The position numbers and the translations under genes are program-made. The notes under the pieces are model-generated. The model had not been told where the DNA came from. It did no database searches and saw nothing but the letters and a program-made list of their open reading frames with translations. This document shows positions 47,284-55,813 of a stretch of 64,000 nucleotides of DNA, piece after piece; position 1 is the first letter of the stretch, and each line of letters starts with the position of its first letter. The DNA is from Burkholderia sp. Bp8992 (GTDB lineage Bacteria > Pseudomonadota > Gammaproteobacteria > Burkholderiales > Burkholderiaceae): the NCBI RefSeq assembly GCF_003853705.1, contig NZ_QTQI01000004.1, forward strand, positions 363,323 through 427,322, written 5' to 3'.

Positions 47284-47308
47284 CCCCGTCGCCCGAGCCG
47301 CCCCCGCC

Positions 47309-48262
47309 ATGACTACGCCGCCCAGCCGCCACCCCGCCGCGCCCGCACCGGGCCCGCGCTGGGCCGAGCCGATCCGCAAGCGGCTCGTGGCCGGCATCAC
47401 GCACCTCACGGCGGGCGGCGGCGGCCCGTCGCTCGATCTCTCTTCACCGCCTGGCGACCCGGGGTTGTTCGGCCCCGATGCCATCTGCTGGCGCGTGCAT
47501 GCCGACTTCACGTCGATGATGACGGGCGGCATCGCCGCGCTGCTGCTGCAGGCGCTGCATCCGCTCGCGCTCGCGGGTGTCTGGGATCACTCGTCGTTTC
47601 GCACCGACATCCTCGGTCGCCTGCGGCGCACCGCCACGTTCATCACGGGTACGACGTTCGGCAGCCGCGCGGACGCCCTCGCGCTGATCGAGCGCGTGAA
47701 ATCGATCCATGCGCGCATCTCGGGCACCGCGCCCGACGGCCGGCCGTACCGCGCCGACGATCCGGCGTTGCTGACCTGGGTACATGTCGCGGAAGTGTCG
47801 AGCTTCCTCGCCGCGCATCTGCGCTACGTGAATCCGTCGTTGCCGGGCGAGCTGCAGGACCGCTACTACGCCGAAACGGCCTTGATCGCCGAGCTTCTCG
47901 GCGCGCAAGGGGTGCCGCGTTCGCGCGCCGAGGTCGCCGCCTATCTCGCGCGCATGCAGCCGGAACTCGAGGCCGGGCCACACACCTTCGACGTGATGGA
48001 CATCCTGCTGAATGCGCCGGTCGCCACGCCCGTGCTGCGGCCGGCCGCGTCGCTGATGATGCATGCGGGCATCGACCTGCTGCCGCCCTGGGCGCAGCGC
48101 CTGCTCGGCGTGTCGACGTTCGCGCCGCTGCGACGCGCGGTGGTCCGGCCCGGCGTGCGGGCCGTCGCCCCCGTGCTGCGCTGGGCGCTCGTCAACGGCG
48201 CGTCGAAACGCGCCCGCCGTCGCGCGACCGCGCCGCCGCCCGACGGCACCTCGTCCGCCTGA
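47309..48262 (+). CDS. DUF2236 / MpaB-like oxygenase family protein
   Basis: A 317-residue protein of the oxygenase-MpaB / latex-clearing-protein catalytic-domain family (DUF2236), a heme-associated alpha-helical fold. Family marks are the early block FGPDAICWRVHADFTSMMTG, LLQALHPLALAGVWDHSSF, and VHVAEVSSFLAAHLRY, where conserved histidines lie. Members include rubber oxygenase and fungal MpaB, but most bacterial ones have no known substrate. It starts 25 bases after ruvB, so it may be read as a fourth gene of that operon. Confidence 0.8.
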   Translation: MTTPPSRHPAAPAPGPRWAEPIRKRLVAGITHLTAGGGGPSLDLSSPPGDPGLFGPDAICWRVHADFTSMMTGGIAALLLQALHPLALAGVWDHSSFRTDILGRLRRTATFITGTTFGSRADALALIERVKSIHARISGTAPDGRPYRADDPALLTWVHVAEVSSFLAAHLRYVNPSLPGELQDRYYAETALIAELLGAQGVPRSRAEVAAYLARMQPELEAGPHTFDVMDILLNAPVATPVLRPAASLMMHAGIDLLPPWAQRLLGVSTFAPLRRAVVRPGVRAVAPVLRWALVNGASKRARRRATAPPPDGTSSA

Positions 48263-48309
48263 CGATCCGGCTTCTTCCGATCATTTCAATTTGCTGTCAC
48301 GTCGACGCG

Positions 48310-48503
48310 GATGGTCGCGGCAACGGACCCGGTGATCGACGGCAAGACGGGCGCCGACCTCGGGCGCGCCGATGCGATCAACGGCGGGAAGAAATACAGC
48401 AAGGGGGGAATTCGACAAGCTGCGCCAGCCGGTCACGGCCGACAAACCGGGCAAGATCGCGTATGCGCTCGACTACAAGACCCGCCACGGGTTGCCGCAG
48501 TAA
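48310..48503 (+). pseudogene. Decayed gene end with a frameshift at a G-run, family not recognised
   Basis: Two reading frames with normal local codon use abut here. The first reads ATDPVIDGKTGADLGRADAI and continues NGGKKYSKG. At a run of six Gs (48403-48408) it shifts frame, and the second reads EFDKLRQPVTADKPGKIAYA, then LDYKTRHGLPQ, then TAA at 48503. Read together they look like the last ~60 residues of one protein whose N-terminus is missing. I could not name the family. A sequencing error in the G-run would mimic the frameshift, but not the missing front. Confidence 0.45.
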
Positions 48504-48559
48504 GCGGCACGCGGCGACAGACGCCCCGACCGGCGATGTGCCGTGCGGGGCCCGCAGAC

Positions 48560-49222
48560 TCAGAGCACCTTGCGGTACCCGTCGTCGTCGCTCGCCGCTT
48601 CCAGATGCGACACGTCGGCCCACTGCACGACCTGCGCGCGGCCATCCACGTAATCGACGACGTTGATGCTCGTGTTGAGCAGCGGGTAAGTGCGCGGCGC
48701 CGACAGCTCGATTCCGTTCGCAAAACGGTACACGCAGTCGAGCACGCCGCCGTGCGCGACGCACGCGATGCGGCCGCCCGGATGCGCGGCGACGATCGGT
48801 TCGAGCGCGTGCAGCACACGATGATAGAGCTCGCGCTGCGACTCGCCGCCTTCCGGCGCGAAACCGGGGTCGCGCGTCTGCCAGGCCGCGTACGCGTCCG
48901 GGAACAGCGTCTCGATCTCGGTGCTGTCGTGCCCCTGGAACGCGCCGTACGAGCGTTCGCGCAACCCTTCGCGCAACTGCAGCGGCAGGCCGAGCGCATC
49001 GGCAAAGGGCCGGGCGGTCTGTTGCGCACGCATCAGGTCGCTCGAATACACGGCATCGATCCGCGCGCCGTCGCGCGCCTCCCGTTCGAGCCGGGCCGCC
49101 AGCCGCTGCGCCTGCGCGAGCCCCGTATCGGCCAGCGGGATGTCGATATGACCCTGGATGCGCTTGATGCGGTTCCAGGCCGTCTCGCCATGGCGGATGA
49201 AAAGAATCTGCGTGGTGGCCAT
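48560..49222 (-). CDS. Histidine phosphatase superfamily protein (phosphoglycerate mutase-like)
   Basis: A 220-residue phosphatase. The catalytic phospho-histidine motif is FIRHGETAWN near residue 10. The second histidine is in CVAHGGVLD, and a supporting Glu is in GLRERSYGAFQGHD. Similar proteins are annotated GpmB or CobC, but the substrate (a phosphoglycerate, a cobalamin intermediate or another phosphoester) is not decidable. It lies 23 bases downstream of dtd on the same strand, so it is probably the third gene of a tyrS-dtd-phosphatase operon. Confidence 0.9.
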   Translation of the reverse strand: MATTQILFIRHGETAWNRIKRIQGHIDIPLADTGLAQAQRLAARLEREARDGARIDAVYSSDLMRAQQTARPFADALGLPLQLREGLRERSYGAFQGHDSTEIETLFPDAYAAWQTRDPGFAPEGGESQRELYHRVLHALEPIVAAHPGGRIACVAHGGVLDCVYRFANGIELSAPRTYPLLNTSINVVDYVDGRAQVVQWADVSHLEAASDDDGYRKVL

Positions 49223-49245
49223 CGCGGCGCGTCTCCGGGAAAGAA

Positions 49246-49704
49246 TCAGGGCCGCACTTGCAGCCAGAACGTCACGGGGCCGTCGTTGACGAGCGACACC
49301 TGCATGTCGGCGCCGAACTCGCCCGTCTCGACCACCGGATGGCGCGCCCGCGCAGCTGCGACGAAATAGTCGAACAGCCGCGCGCCTTCGTCGGGCGGCG
49401 CGGCCGGCGTGAAGCTCGGACGCAGCCCGCTGTTGGTATCGGCCGCCAGCGTGAACTGCGACACGAGCAGCAGGCCGCCGGCGCGGCCCTCGCCGTCGAT
49501 GTTCGACACCGGCAGGTTCATCTTGCCGGCTGCGTCGCTGAACACGCGGTAGCCGAGCAGCTTCGCGAGCAGCTTGTCGGCGGCAGCCTCGGTATCGCCG
49601 CGTTCCGCGCAGACCAGCGCGAGCAGGCCCGCGCCGATCTCGCCGGTCGTGCGCTCGCCGACGCGCACGTCGGCGCGCTTCACGCGCTGGATCAGCGCGA
49701 TCAT
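49246..49704 (-). CDS. dtd: D-aminoacyl-tRNA deacylase Dtd
   Basis: A 152-residue enzyme that hydrolyses D-aminoacyl (and Gly-Ala mischarged) tRNA. The N-terminus [16 protein letters not shown], the SQFTLAADT motif and the cross-subunit Gly-cisPro motif NDGPVTFWL are all present. Its start overlaps the tyrS stop (ATGA). The pairing is functionally apt, because D-tyrosyl-tRNA is a classical Dtd substrate and tyrS makes it. Confidence 0.96.
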   Translation of the reverse strand: MIALIQRVKRADVRVGERTTGEIGAGLLALVCAERGDTEAAADKLLAKLLGYRVFSDAAGKMNLPVSNIDGEGRAGGLLLVSQFTLAADTNSGLRPSFTPAAPPDEGARLFDYFVAAARARHPVVETGEFGADMQVSLVNDGPVTFWLQVRP

Positions 49705-50942
49705 GCGGTCAGCGTGACGCGCGCGAAGCGGCGCTTGCCGACCTGGACGACGAACTCGCCGGCCTCGACCTTCAGGCCCTTGTCCGAGACCGTCGCACCG
49801 TCGATCTTCACGCCGCCCTGCTCGATGTTGCGCAGCGCTTCGCTCGTCGACGGCACGAGGCCGGCCTGCTTCAGCAACTGGCCGATCGCCAGCGGCGCAC
49901 CGGCGAGCGTGACCGACGGAATGTCGTCCGGCACGCCGCCCTTCGCGCGGTGGTTGAAGTCCTCCAGCGCACGTTCGGCGTCGGGCTGCGAGTGGAACCG
50001 CGCGACGATTTCCTGCGCGAGCAGCACCTTGAAGTCGCGCGGGTTGCGGCCGCCTTCGGCCTCGCGCTTGAAGCCGGCGATCTCGTCGAGGCTGCGGAAC
50101 GACAGCAGCTCGAAGTAACGCCACATCAGCGTGTCCGAGATGCTCATCAGCTTGCCGAACATGTCGGTCGGTTTCTCGCTGATGCCGACGTAGTTGCCCT
50201 TCGACTTCGACATCTTCTCGACGCCGTCGAGGCCTTCGAGCAGCGGCATCGTCAGGATGCACTGCTGTTCCTGGCCGTACTGCTTCTGCAGTTCGCGGCC
50301 GACCAGCAGGTTGAACTTCTGGTCGGTGCCGCCGAGCTCGAGGTCGGCGTTCAGCGCGACCGAGTCGTAGCCCTGCATCAGCGGGTACAGGAATTCGTGG
50401 ATCGAGATCGGCACGCCGCCCTGGAAGCGCTTCGTGAAGTCCTCGCGCTCGAGGATCCGCGCGACGGTATAGCGCGACGCCAGCTTGATCATCCCGTCCG
50501 CGCCGAGCGGCATCGACCATTCGCTGTTGTAGCGGATCTCGGTCTTGTCGCGATCGAGCACGAGTGCGGCCTGCTCGAAGTAGGTCTTCGCGTTCGATTC
50601 GATCTGCTCGCGCGTGAGCGGCGGGCGCGTCGCATTGCGGCCCGACGGATCGCCGATCAGCGACGTGAAATCGCCGATCAGGAAGATCACCGTGTGGCCG
50701 AGGTCCTGCAGCTGACGCATCTTGTTCAGCACGACCGTGTGGCCGATGTGGATGTCGGGCGCGGTCGGGTCGAGGCCGAGCTTGATGCGAAGCGGCGTGT
50801 TCGTGGCCGCGCTGCGCGCGAGCTTCTGCGCGAACTCTTCCTCGATCAGCAGCTCGTCGACGCCGCGCTTCGTGACGGCGAGCGCATGCCGGACTTCGTC
50901 GGTGATCGGGAAAACAGGCTTGGAACTGGGTTCGGTGCTCAT
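49701..50942 (-). CDS. tyrS: Tyrosyl-tRNA synthetase TyrS
   Basis: A 413-residue class I synthetase of the TyrZ-like bacterial type. The HIGH motif is HIGHTVVL (preceded by [11 protein letters not shown]), and the KMSKS motif is [15 protein letters not shown]-terminal S4 RNA-binding domain begins near [20 protein letters not shown]. The start at 50942 ([16 protein letters not shown]) was chosen; the frame is open upstream but has no family match there. It is divergent from anmK. Confidence 0.96.
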   Translation of the reverse strand: MSTEPSSKPVFPITDEVRHALAVTKRGVDELLIEEEFAQKLARSAATNTPLRIKLGLDPTAPDIHIGHTVVLNKMRQLQDLGHTVIFLIGDFTSLIGDPSGRNATRPPLTREQIESNAKTYFEQAALVLDRDKTEIRYNSEWSMPLGADGMIKLASRYTVARILEREDFTKRFQGGVPISIHEFLYPLMQGYDSVALNADLELGGTDQKFNLLVGRELQKQYGQEQQCILTMPLLEGLDGVEKMSKSKGNYVGISEKPTDMFGKLMSISDTLMWRYFELLSFRSLDEIAGFKREAEGGRNPRDFKVLLAQEIVARFHSQPDAERALEDFNHRAKGGVPDDIPSVTLAGAPLAIGQLLKQAGLVPSTSEALRNIEQGGVKIDGATVSDKGLKVEAGEFVVQVGKRRFARVTLTA

Positions 50943-51084
50943 CGGTGCCAGGAAGAATGTCGCAAAAACAGGGATTTTCCCATAACTTGCGCGCGCATCG
51001 CTTAACGGCGCGTCAGGTTGCGCGGATAATCGGGCGCAAGGCGCGCGGCACCGGCCCGCGCCGCACGATCCAGGAGAACCCAAC

Positions 51085-52233
51085 GTGCCGCAACGACAGC
51101 CGCAAAACGCCCATCCGGCCGACGGCATCTACTTCGGGCTGATGTCGGGAACCAGCATGGACGGCGTCGACGGCGTCGCCGTGCGTTTCGAGACCGGCCG
51201 TGCACCGGTCGTGCTCGCGGAAGCGTTCGTCGGCTTCGCGCAATCGCTGCGCGACGCGCTGTTCGCGCTGCAGCAGCCCGGCGACGACGAGATCGACCGC
51301 GAATCGCTCGCGGCGAACGCGCTCGTCACGCGCTATGCGGTGTGCTGCCACGAATTGCAGCGTACGGCCGGGTTGTCGCGCGACGAGATCCGCGCGATCG
51401 GCGTGCACGGCCAGACGGTGCGTCATCGTCCCGAACGCGGCTATACGCGGCAGCTCAACAACCCGGCGCTGCTCGCCGAACTGACCCAGGTCGACGTCAT
51501 TGCCGATTTCCGCAGCCGCGACGTCGCCGCGGGCGGCCACGGCGCGCCGCTCGCGCCGGCGTTCCATGCGACGGTGTTCGGCGCGCCGGGCGAAACGCGC
51601 GTCGTCTGCAATCTCGGCGGAATCAGCAACATCACGATCCTGCCCGGCGAAGGCGGCGACGTGCGCGGCTTCGACTGCGGCCCCGCGAACGCGCTGCTCG
51701 ACGAATGGGCGACCCGCCATCTGGGCAAGCCGTACGACGACGGCGGCAAGTTCGCCGCGCGCGGCACCGTGCACGCGCCGCTGCTCGACGCGCTGCTCGA
51801 CGAACCGTATTTCGCCGCACCGCCGCCGAAAAGCACCGGACGCGACCTGTTCAACCCCGCCTGGCTCGACGCGAAGCTCGCCGCATTCGCACAGGTCGTG
51901 CCAGAGGACGTACAGGCGACGCTCACCGCACTGACCGCCGTGTCGATCGCACGCGAGATCGCGAGGCACGCCTCGGGCTGCAAGGCTGTCTTCGTATGCG
52001 GCGGCGGTGCACGCAATCCGGTGCTGCTCGACGCGCTCCGGCACGCGCTGCACGAGGCCGGCGTGCCGGCGACCGTCGATACGACGGCCGCGCTCGGCGT
52101 GCCGCCGCAGCAGGTCGAGGCGCTTGCGTTCGCATGGCTCGCTTACCGTTTCACCGCGCGCCAGCCCGGCAATCTCGCGACGGTGACCGGCGCGGCCGGC
52201 AACCGCGTGCTCGGCGCGCTCTATCCGCGCTGA
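51085..52233 (+). CDS. anmK: Anhydro-N-acetylmuramic acid kinase AnmK
   Basis: A 382-residue sugar kinase that recycles murein by converting anhydroMurNAc to MurNAc-6-phosphate. The signature [20 protein letters not shown] opens the protein. Further blocks are [44 protein letters not shown] and [15 protein letters not shown] 17-residue polar N-terminal stretch precedes the domain. The GGAG in CAGGAGAACCCAACG precedes the GTG at 51085. It ends at a shared terminator facing erpA. Confidence 0.94.
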   Translation: MPQRQPQNAHPADGIYFGLMSGTSMDGVDGVAVRFETGRAPVVLAEAFVGFAQSLRDALFALQQPGDDEIDRESLAANALVTRYAVCCHELQRTAGLSRDEIRAIGVHGQTVRHRPERGYTRQLNNPALLAELTQVDVIADFRSRDVAAGGHGAPLAPAFHATVFGAPGETRVVCNLGGISNITILPGEGGDVRGFDCGPANALLDEWATRHLGKPYDDGGKFAARGTVHAPLLDALLDEPYFAAPPPKSTGRDLFNPAWLDAKLAAFAQVVPEDVQATLTALTAVSIAREIARHASGCKAVFVCGGGARNPVLLDALRHALHEAGVPATVDTTAALGVPPQQVEALAFAWLAYRFTARQPGNLATVTGAAGNRVLGALYPR

Positions 52234-52280
52234 CGCGATACGTGCCGCGCGGCAGGTGCCACCTGGCACGTGCGCATAAA

Positions 52281-52307
52281 AAAAACGGGGCATGAAGCCC
52301 CGTTTTT
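52281..52307. terminator. Bidirectional intrinsic terminator between anmK and erpA
   Basis: AAAAACGGGGC / GCCCCGTTTTT with an ATGAA loop between the convergent genes. Confidence 0.92.
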
Positions 52308-52341
52308 CATTCCGGCGAACCGGCGCGGATCTGGCGTGCGC

Positions 52342-52716
52342 TCAGACCGAGAACGACGAACCGCACCCGCAGGTGGTGGTCGCGTTCGGGTTCTTGATCA
52401 CGAACTGGGCGCCGTTGAGGTCGTCCTTGTAGTCGATCTCGGCGCCGACCAGGTACTGGTAGCTCATCGAGTCGATCAGGAGCTGGACGCCGTTCTTGTT
52501 CATCACGGTGTCGTCCTCGTTGACTTCCTCGTCGAACGTGAAGCCATACTGGAAGCCGGAGCAGCCGCCACCCTGCACGAACACGCGCAGCTTCAGGTCG
52601 GGGTTGCCCTCTTCGTCGATCAGTTGCTTGACCTTGTCGGCCGCGGCGTCGGTGAAGACGAACGGCAGCGGCATATCGGTGGTCGTCGTTGCTGCGGATT
52701 CGGTAACAGCGTTCAT
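52342..52716 (-). CDS. erpA: Iron-sulfur cluster insertion protein ErpA
   Basis: A 124-residue A-type iron-sulfur carrier. The three ligand cysteines are present: Cys52 ([11 protein letters not shown]) and Cys116/Cys118 ([10 protein letters not shown]). It delivers clusters to apoproteins such as isoprenoid-synthesis enzymes. The N-terminal ~15 residues are polar and variable. It stands as a single gene between two terminators, downstream of the ribosomal protein genes. Confidence 0.95.
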   Translation of the reverse strand: MNAVTESAATTTTDMPLPFVFTDAAADKVKQLIDEEGNPDLKLRVFVQGGGCSGFQYGFTFDEEVNEDDTVMNKNGVQLLIDSMSYQYLVGAEIDYKDDLNGAQFVIKNPNATTTCGCGSSFSV

Positions 52717-52870
52717 TCGAACTCTCCAAAAAGCTTTAGCCGCTATTGTAGGGCCGATCAGAAGATCGTGCTGAAGTCCATGAAATCAATAGGTTCTTGT
52801 CGATTTCATCAAACCTGCCCGCGCGGGCTGCCGCGGCAGCGGCCTGGGCGCGGGCAAACAGGCAGGCATA

Positions 52871-52904
52871 AAAAAACCGCCAGCGTGAAAGCTGGCGGTT
52901 TTTT
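52871..52904 (-). terminator. Intrinsic terminator of the rplM-rpsI operon
   Basis: Stem AAAAAACCGCCAGC / GCTGGCGGTTTTTT with a 6-base loop, 42 bases past the rpsI stop on the minus strand. Confidence 0.92.
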
Positions 52905-52945
52905 CGGCGGACGCCACCCGAAGGCGGCGCGGCCATGAAGCGGAA

Positions 52946-53338
52946 TTAACGCTTCGAGAACTGCTTCGCGCGGCGTGCCTTGCGCAGACCGACCTTCTTA
53001 CGCTCGACTTCACGCGCATCGCGCGTGACGAAGCCTGCGCTCGACAGCGACGGCTTCAGCGTCGCATCGTAGTCGATCAGTGCACGGGTGATGCCGTGAC
53101 GCACTGCGCCTGCCTGACCCGTTTCGCCGCCGCCGTTGACGTTGACCTTGATGTCGAACGTCTGGCCGTGGTTCGTGAGTTCCAGCGGTTGACGCACGAT
53201 CATCAGCGACGTTTCACGCGAGAAGTAGTCAGCGATGGGCTTGCCGTTGACGATGATGTCGCCCTTGCCAGCCTTGATGAAGACACGTGCGACTGCGCTC
53301 TTGCGGCGGCCCGTACCGTAGTTCCAGTTACCGATCAT
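52946..53338 (-). CDS. rpsI: 30S ribosomal protein S9
   Basis: A 130-residue S9 protein. It starts [20 protein letters not shown] and ends in the C-terminal tail AKQFSKR that reaches the P-site tRNA. The conserved [17 protein letters not shown] block is present. It lies 10 bases after rplM. Confidence 0.98.
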   Translation of the reverse strand: MIGNWNYGTGRRKSAVARVFIKAGKGDIIVNGKPIADYFSRETSLMIVRQPLELTNHGQTFDIKVNVNGGGETGQAGAVRHGITRALIDYDATLKPSLSSAGFVTRDAREVERKKVGLRKARRAKQFSKR

Positions 53339-53348
53339 GTGGGTCCCC

Positions 53349-53777
53349 TTAGATCTCGAGCGCCTTCGGCTGTTGAGCCGAGTGCGGATGCGTCGCTTCT
53401 GCGTAGACCTTCAGCTTCTTGATCATCGCGTAGCCGAGCGGGCCCTTCGGCAGCATGCCCTTGACCGCCTTCTCGAGCGCGCGGCCCGGGAAGCGTTCTT
53501 GCATCTTGCCGAACGTCGTTTCATAGATACCGCCCGGGTAGCCCGAGTGACGGTAGTACTTCTTGTCCAGCGTCTTGTTGCCCGTGACCTTCAACTTGCT
53601 CGCGTTGACGATGATGATGAAATCACCGGTGTCGACGTGCGGGGTGAACTCAGGCTTGTGCTTGCCGCGCAGACGGCGTGCCACTTCGCTGGCAACACGG
53701 CCGAGAACCTTATCCGTCGCGTCAATCACGTACCATTCGCGCGTCACCTCATGGGCTTTTGCGGAAAACGTCTTCAT
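53349..53777 (-). CDS. rplM: 50S ribosomal protein L13
   Basis: A 142-residue L13 protein with the canonical start [20 protein letters not shown] and the [19 protein letters not shown] and [18 protein letters not shown] blocks. An in-frame ATG at 53879 would add 34 residues, but the family start is 53777. That upstream ATG falls about 13 bases after the predicted transcription start. The gene leads the rplM-rpsI operon. Confidence 0.98.
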   Translation of the reverse strand: MKTFSAKAHEVTREWYVIDATDKVLGRVASEVARRLRGKHKPEFTPHVDTGDFIIIVNASKLKVTGNKTLDKKYYRHSGYPGGIYETTFGKMQERFPGRALEKAVKGMLPKGPLGYAMIKKLKVYAEATHPHSAQQPKALEI

Positions 53778-53898
53778 GATCGATCCAAAAAAAATGCTTT
53801 GCCCGATGTGTTCGTCCTGCTTGTCTGTGTGCGCTTCAAGGCGCGGTGCAGGCTCTCCCTGTTCTTTTTCCGTGGGCATGAATGCGGAAAAGCCCTGA

Positions 53899-53928
53899 AT
53901 TATAAAGGAAATACGGCGACGCGGTCAA
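53899..53928 (-). promoter_or_regulatory. Strong sigma-70 promoter of rplM-rpsI
   Basis: Minus strand: TTGACC (53928-53923), an 18-base spacer, and a perfect TATAAT (53904-53899). The predicted transcript starts near 53892, giving a leader of about 115 bases before rplM. The remainder of this 311-bp gap, up to the DUF1090 gene, shows no other clear feature. Confidence 0.8.
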
Positions 53929-54088
53929 AGGGAATCCACGTCCCGTGTCCGCGGCGGCCGAAATGGGCCAAAATCCGGTCGTGCCCCAACTTGCCAGGCG
54001 ATCCGAGCGCCCGGGGCGGCACCCATCGACGCGCGGCACCCGACCTTGCCGCGCCAGACCGGCCGAACACGGAAAACAACAAACAAGC

Positions 54089-54394
54089 ATGATGAAACAA
54101 CGACTTACGCCCTTCTTCGCGGCCACACTGCTGGCCGCCGCGGCGCCCGCCGTCGCCGCCCACGCCAGCTGCGAAGCCAAGCTCGACGCACTCGACGCGC
54201 GCATCGCCGAAGCCCGGAGTACCCATACCGAGGATCGCGTCGCCCGCCTGCGCGCGGTGCGCGAACGCGTCCGCCACTTCTGCGCGCGCGGTCACGGCCA
54301 TGCATCGGCCGCCCAAGCGCCGGCGCCTGACGCACGCTTGCGCGGCACGGCGCCCGACGCGACATCGCAGCCCGTCGCGCGGCAGCCCGCGTGA
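54089..54394 (+). CDS. Small exported protein, DUF1090-like
   Basis: A 101-residue protein with a signal peptide (about 26 residues, cleaved after AHA). The mature part is CEAKLDALDARIAEARS to VRERVRHFC, a helical Cys...Cys segment like DUF1090 (E. coli YqjC). A Pro/Ala-rich tail of about 35 residues follows the second cysteine. No strong ribosome-binding site precedes the tandem ATGs. Function of the family is unknown. It is divergent from rplM and convergent with the predicted sRNA. Confidence 0.7.
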   Translation: MMKQRLTPFFAATLLAAAAPAVAAHASCEAKLDALDARIAEARSTHTEDRVARLRAVRERVRHFCARGHGHASAAQAPAPDARLRGTAPDATSQPVARQPA

Positions 54395-54438
54395 CGCTGC
54401 CGGCGCGTGCAAATCGCGCGCCGATGTTTGCACGGAAC

Positions 54439-54531
54439 GAAAAAAAGCCCGAACGGCTGGTTCGGGCTTAATCCACCTCTAGGAGGAGGGTGGAGGAGAC
54501 ATTCGGAGGTTGCCGCAGCGCGACAACCAAT
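54439..54531 (-). ncRNA. Predicted ~93-nt small RNA with two anti-Shine-Dalgarno loops
   Basis: Read on the minus strand, a complete transcription unit without a protein is visible. The promoter has TATAAT at 54544-54539, a 17-base spacer and TTGTGC at 54567-54562. The predicted RNA starts near 54531. Hairpin 1 is GGTTGTCGC / GCGGCAACC (54528-54508, one G-U pair). A single-stranded stretch follows, then hairpin 2 with CCACC / GGTGG (54493-54473). CTCCTCC occurs at 54498-54492, in the linker and edge of stem 2, and again at 54488-54482 in its loop. A strong terminator ends it: AAGCCCGAAC / GTTCGGGCTT plus seven Ts. Such C/U-rich motifs can pair with ribosome-binding sites, as in the cuckoo/CcsR-type RNAs; B. 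cenocepacia NcS27 is a possible relative, but identity is not tested. Confidence 0.75.
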
Positions 54532-54561
54532 GAGGCTCATTATACGAATGCGTCGCCCGCC

Positions 54562-54700
54562 GCACAAGAAAATTTGCATTACGAAATTCACCACCATGAT
54601 GTGAAATTTCATGGCAACGCGATCGAAAATAGAATTTCCCTTTTAAAATCAATCATCTGGTCCTGGCAGGTACGCGCAGGAATCGCCCTCGCCTAGAGCA
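54562..54700. promoter_or_regulatory. AT-rich region between sRNA and OsmC gene
   Basis: Unusually AT-rich for this genome. It contains GAAATTCAC (54583-54591) and GTGAAATTTC (54601-54610), an almost perfect inverted repeat, and the palindrome TGAAATTTCA (54602-54611). TTTTAAAAT near 54641-54649 could serve as an OsmC promoter element. It may hold binding sites for a regulator of both divergent units. Confidence 0.4.
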
Positions 54701-54848
54701 AAACCCCTAAAAGAAGCACGGAAATTGCCGCCGGACACCCTGCCCGCACGGCGCCGGCGTTGCACGTCGTGCAGCGCATCAGCCGACCGTTGCACGGCGG
54801 GCTACAATGCCGGATCGAATCCGAATCAGGCAACGCTGGAGTGCAAGC

Positions 54849-55271
54849 ATGGAATGCAAAGTAAGCTGGATGGGCCAGGACGGCATGGCGTTTTCCGCCG
54901 AGACCGGCAGCGGGCATCTCGTCGCGATGGACGGCGCGCCCGAGGGCGGCGGCCACAACCTCGCGCCGCGTCCGATGGAAATGGTGCTGCTCGGCACCGG
55001 TGGCTGCACGGCCTATGACGTGGTGCTGATCCTGAAGAAGAGCCGCCAGGAAGTCACCGGCTGCTCGGTCACGCTGAAGGCCGAGCGCGCGAGCGAAGAT
55101 CCGAAGGTGTTCACGAAGGTGCATTTCCACTTCACCGTCACGGGCCGCAACCTGAACCCCGGCACGGTCGAGCGCGCGATCAACCTGTCGCACGACAAGT
55201 ATTGCTCCGCGTCGATCATGATCGCGAAGACGGCCGAACTCACGCATTCGTTCGACATCGTCGCCGCCTGA
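54849..55271 (+). CDS. OsmC family peroxiredoxin-like protein
   Basis: A 140-residue OsmC/Ohr-fold protein. The two redox cysteines are present: Cys53 (GTGGCTAYDV) and Cys119 (HDKYCSASIM). PRPMEMVLLGTGGC is the usual helix start. OsmC proteins reduce organic peroxides with two cysteines. It lies in the YhfA-like subgroup by pattern (MECKVSWMGQDGMAF). The ATG at 54849 matches family starts. It converges with rnpB across a shared terminator. Confidence 0.9.
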   Translation: MECKVSWMGQDGMAFSAETGSGHLVAMDGAPEGGGHNLAPRPMEMVLLGTGGCTAYDVVLILKKSRQEVTGCSVTLKAERASEDPKVFTKVHFHFTVTGRNLNPGTVERAINLSHDKYCSASIMIAKTAELTHSFDIVAA

Positions 55272-55295
55272 ACGCACGGCACGCGCGCATGAAAA

Positions 55296-55330
55296 AAGGG
55301 CCGGCGCTCCGCAAAGAGACGCCGGCCCTT
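55296..55330. terminator. Bidirectional terminator between the OsmC gene and rnpB
   Basis: AAGGGCCGGCG / CGCCGGCCCTT around a 13-base loop. The A-run at 55292-55297 gives a T-run on the minus strand, so it ends rnpB best. Confidence 0.85.
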
Positions 55331-55340
55331 TCGCATTCGA

Positions 55341-55755
<415 letters not shown>

Positions 55756-55813
55756 GACGCGCATTCTAGCACTGCGCGCCGCCGTCGGCAGCATGCGCGC
55801 GGCGGCGCATCGG

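Noticed and set aside
54440-54470. The hairpin as a terminator for the plus-strand DUF1090 gene
   Set aside because: The run of As precedes the stem on the plus strand, and no T-run follows it there, so it works on the minus strand and belongs to the sRNA.
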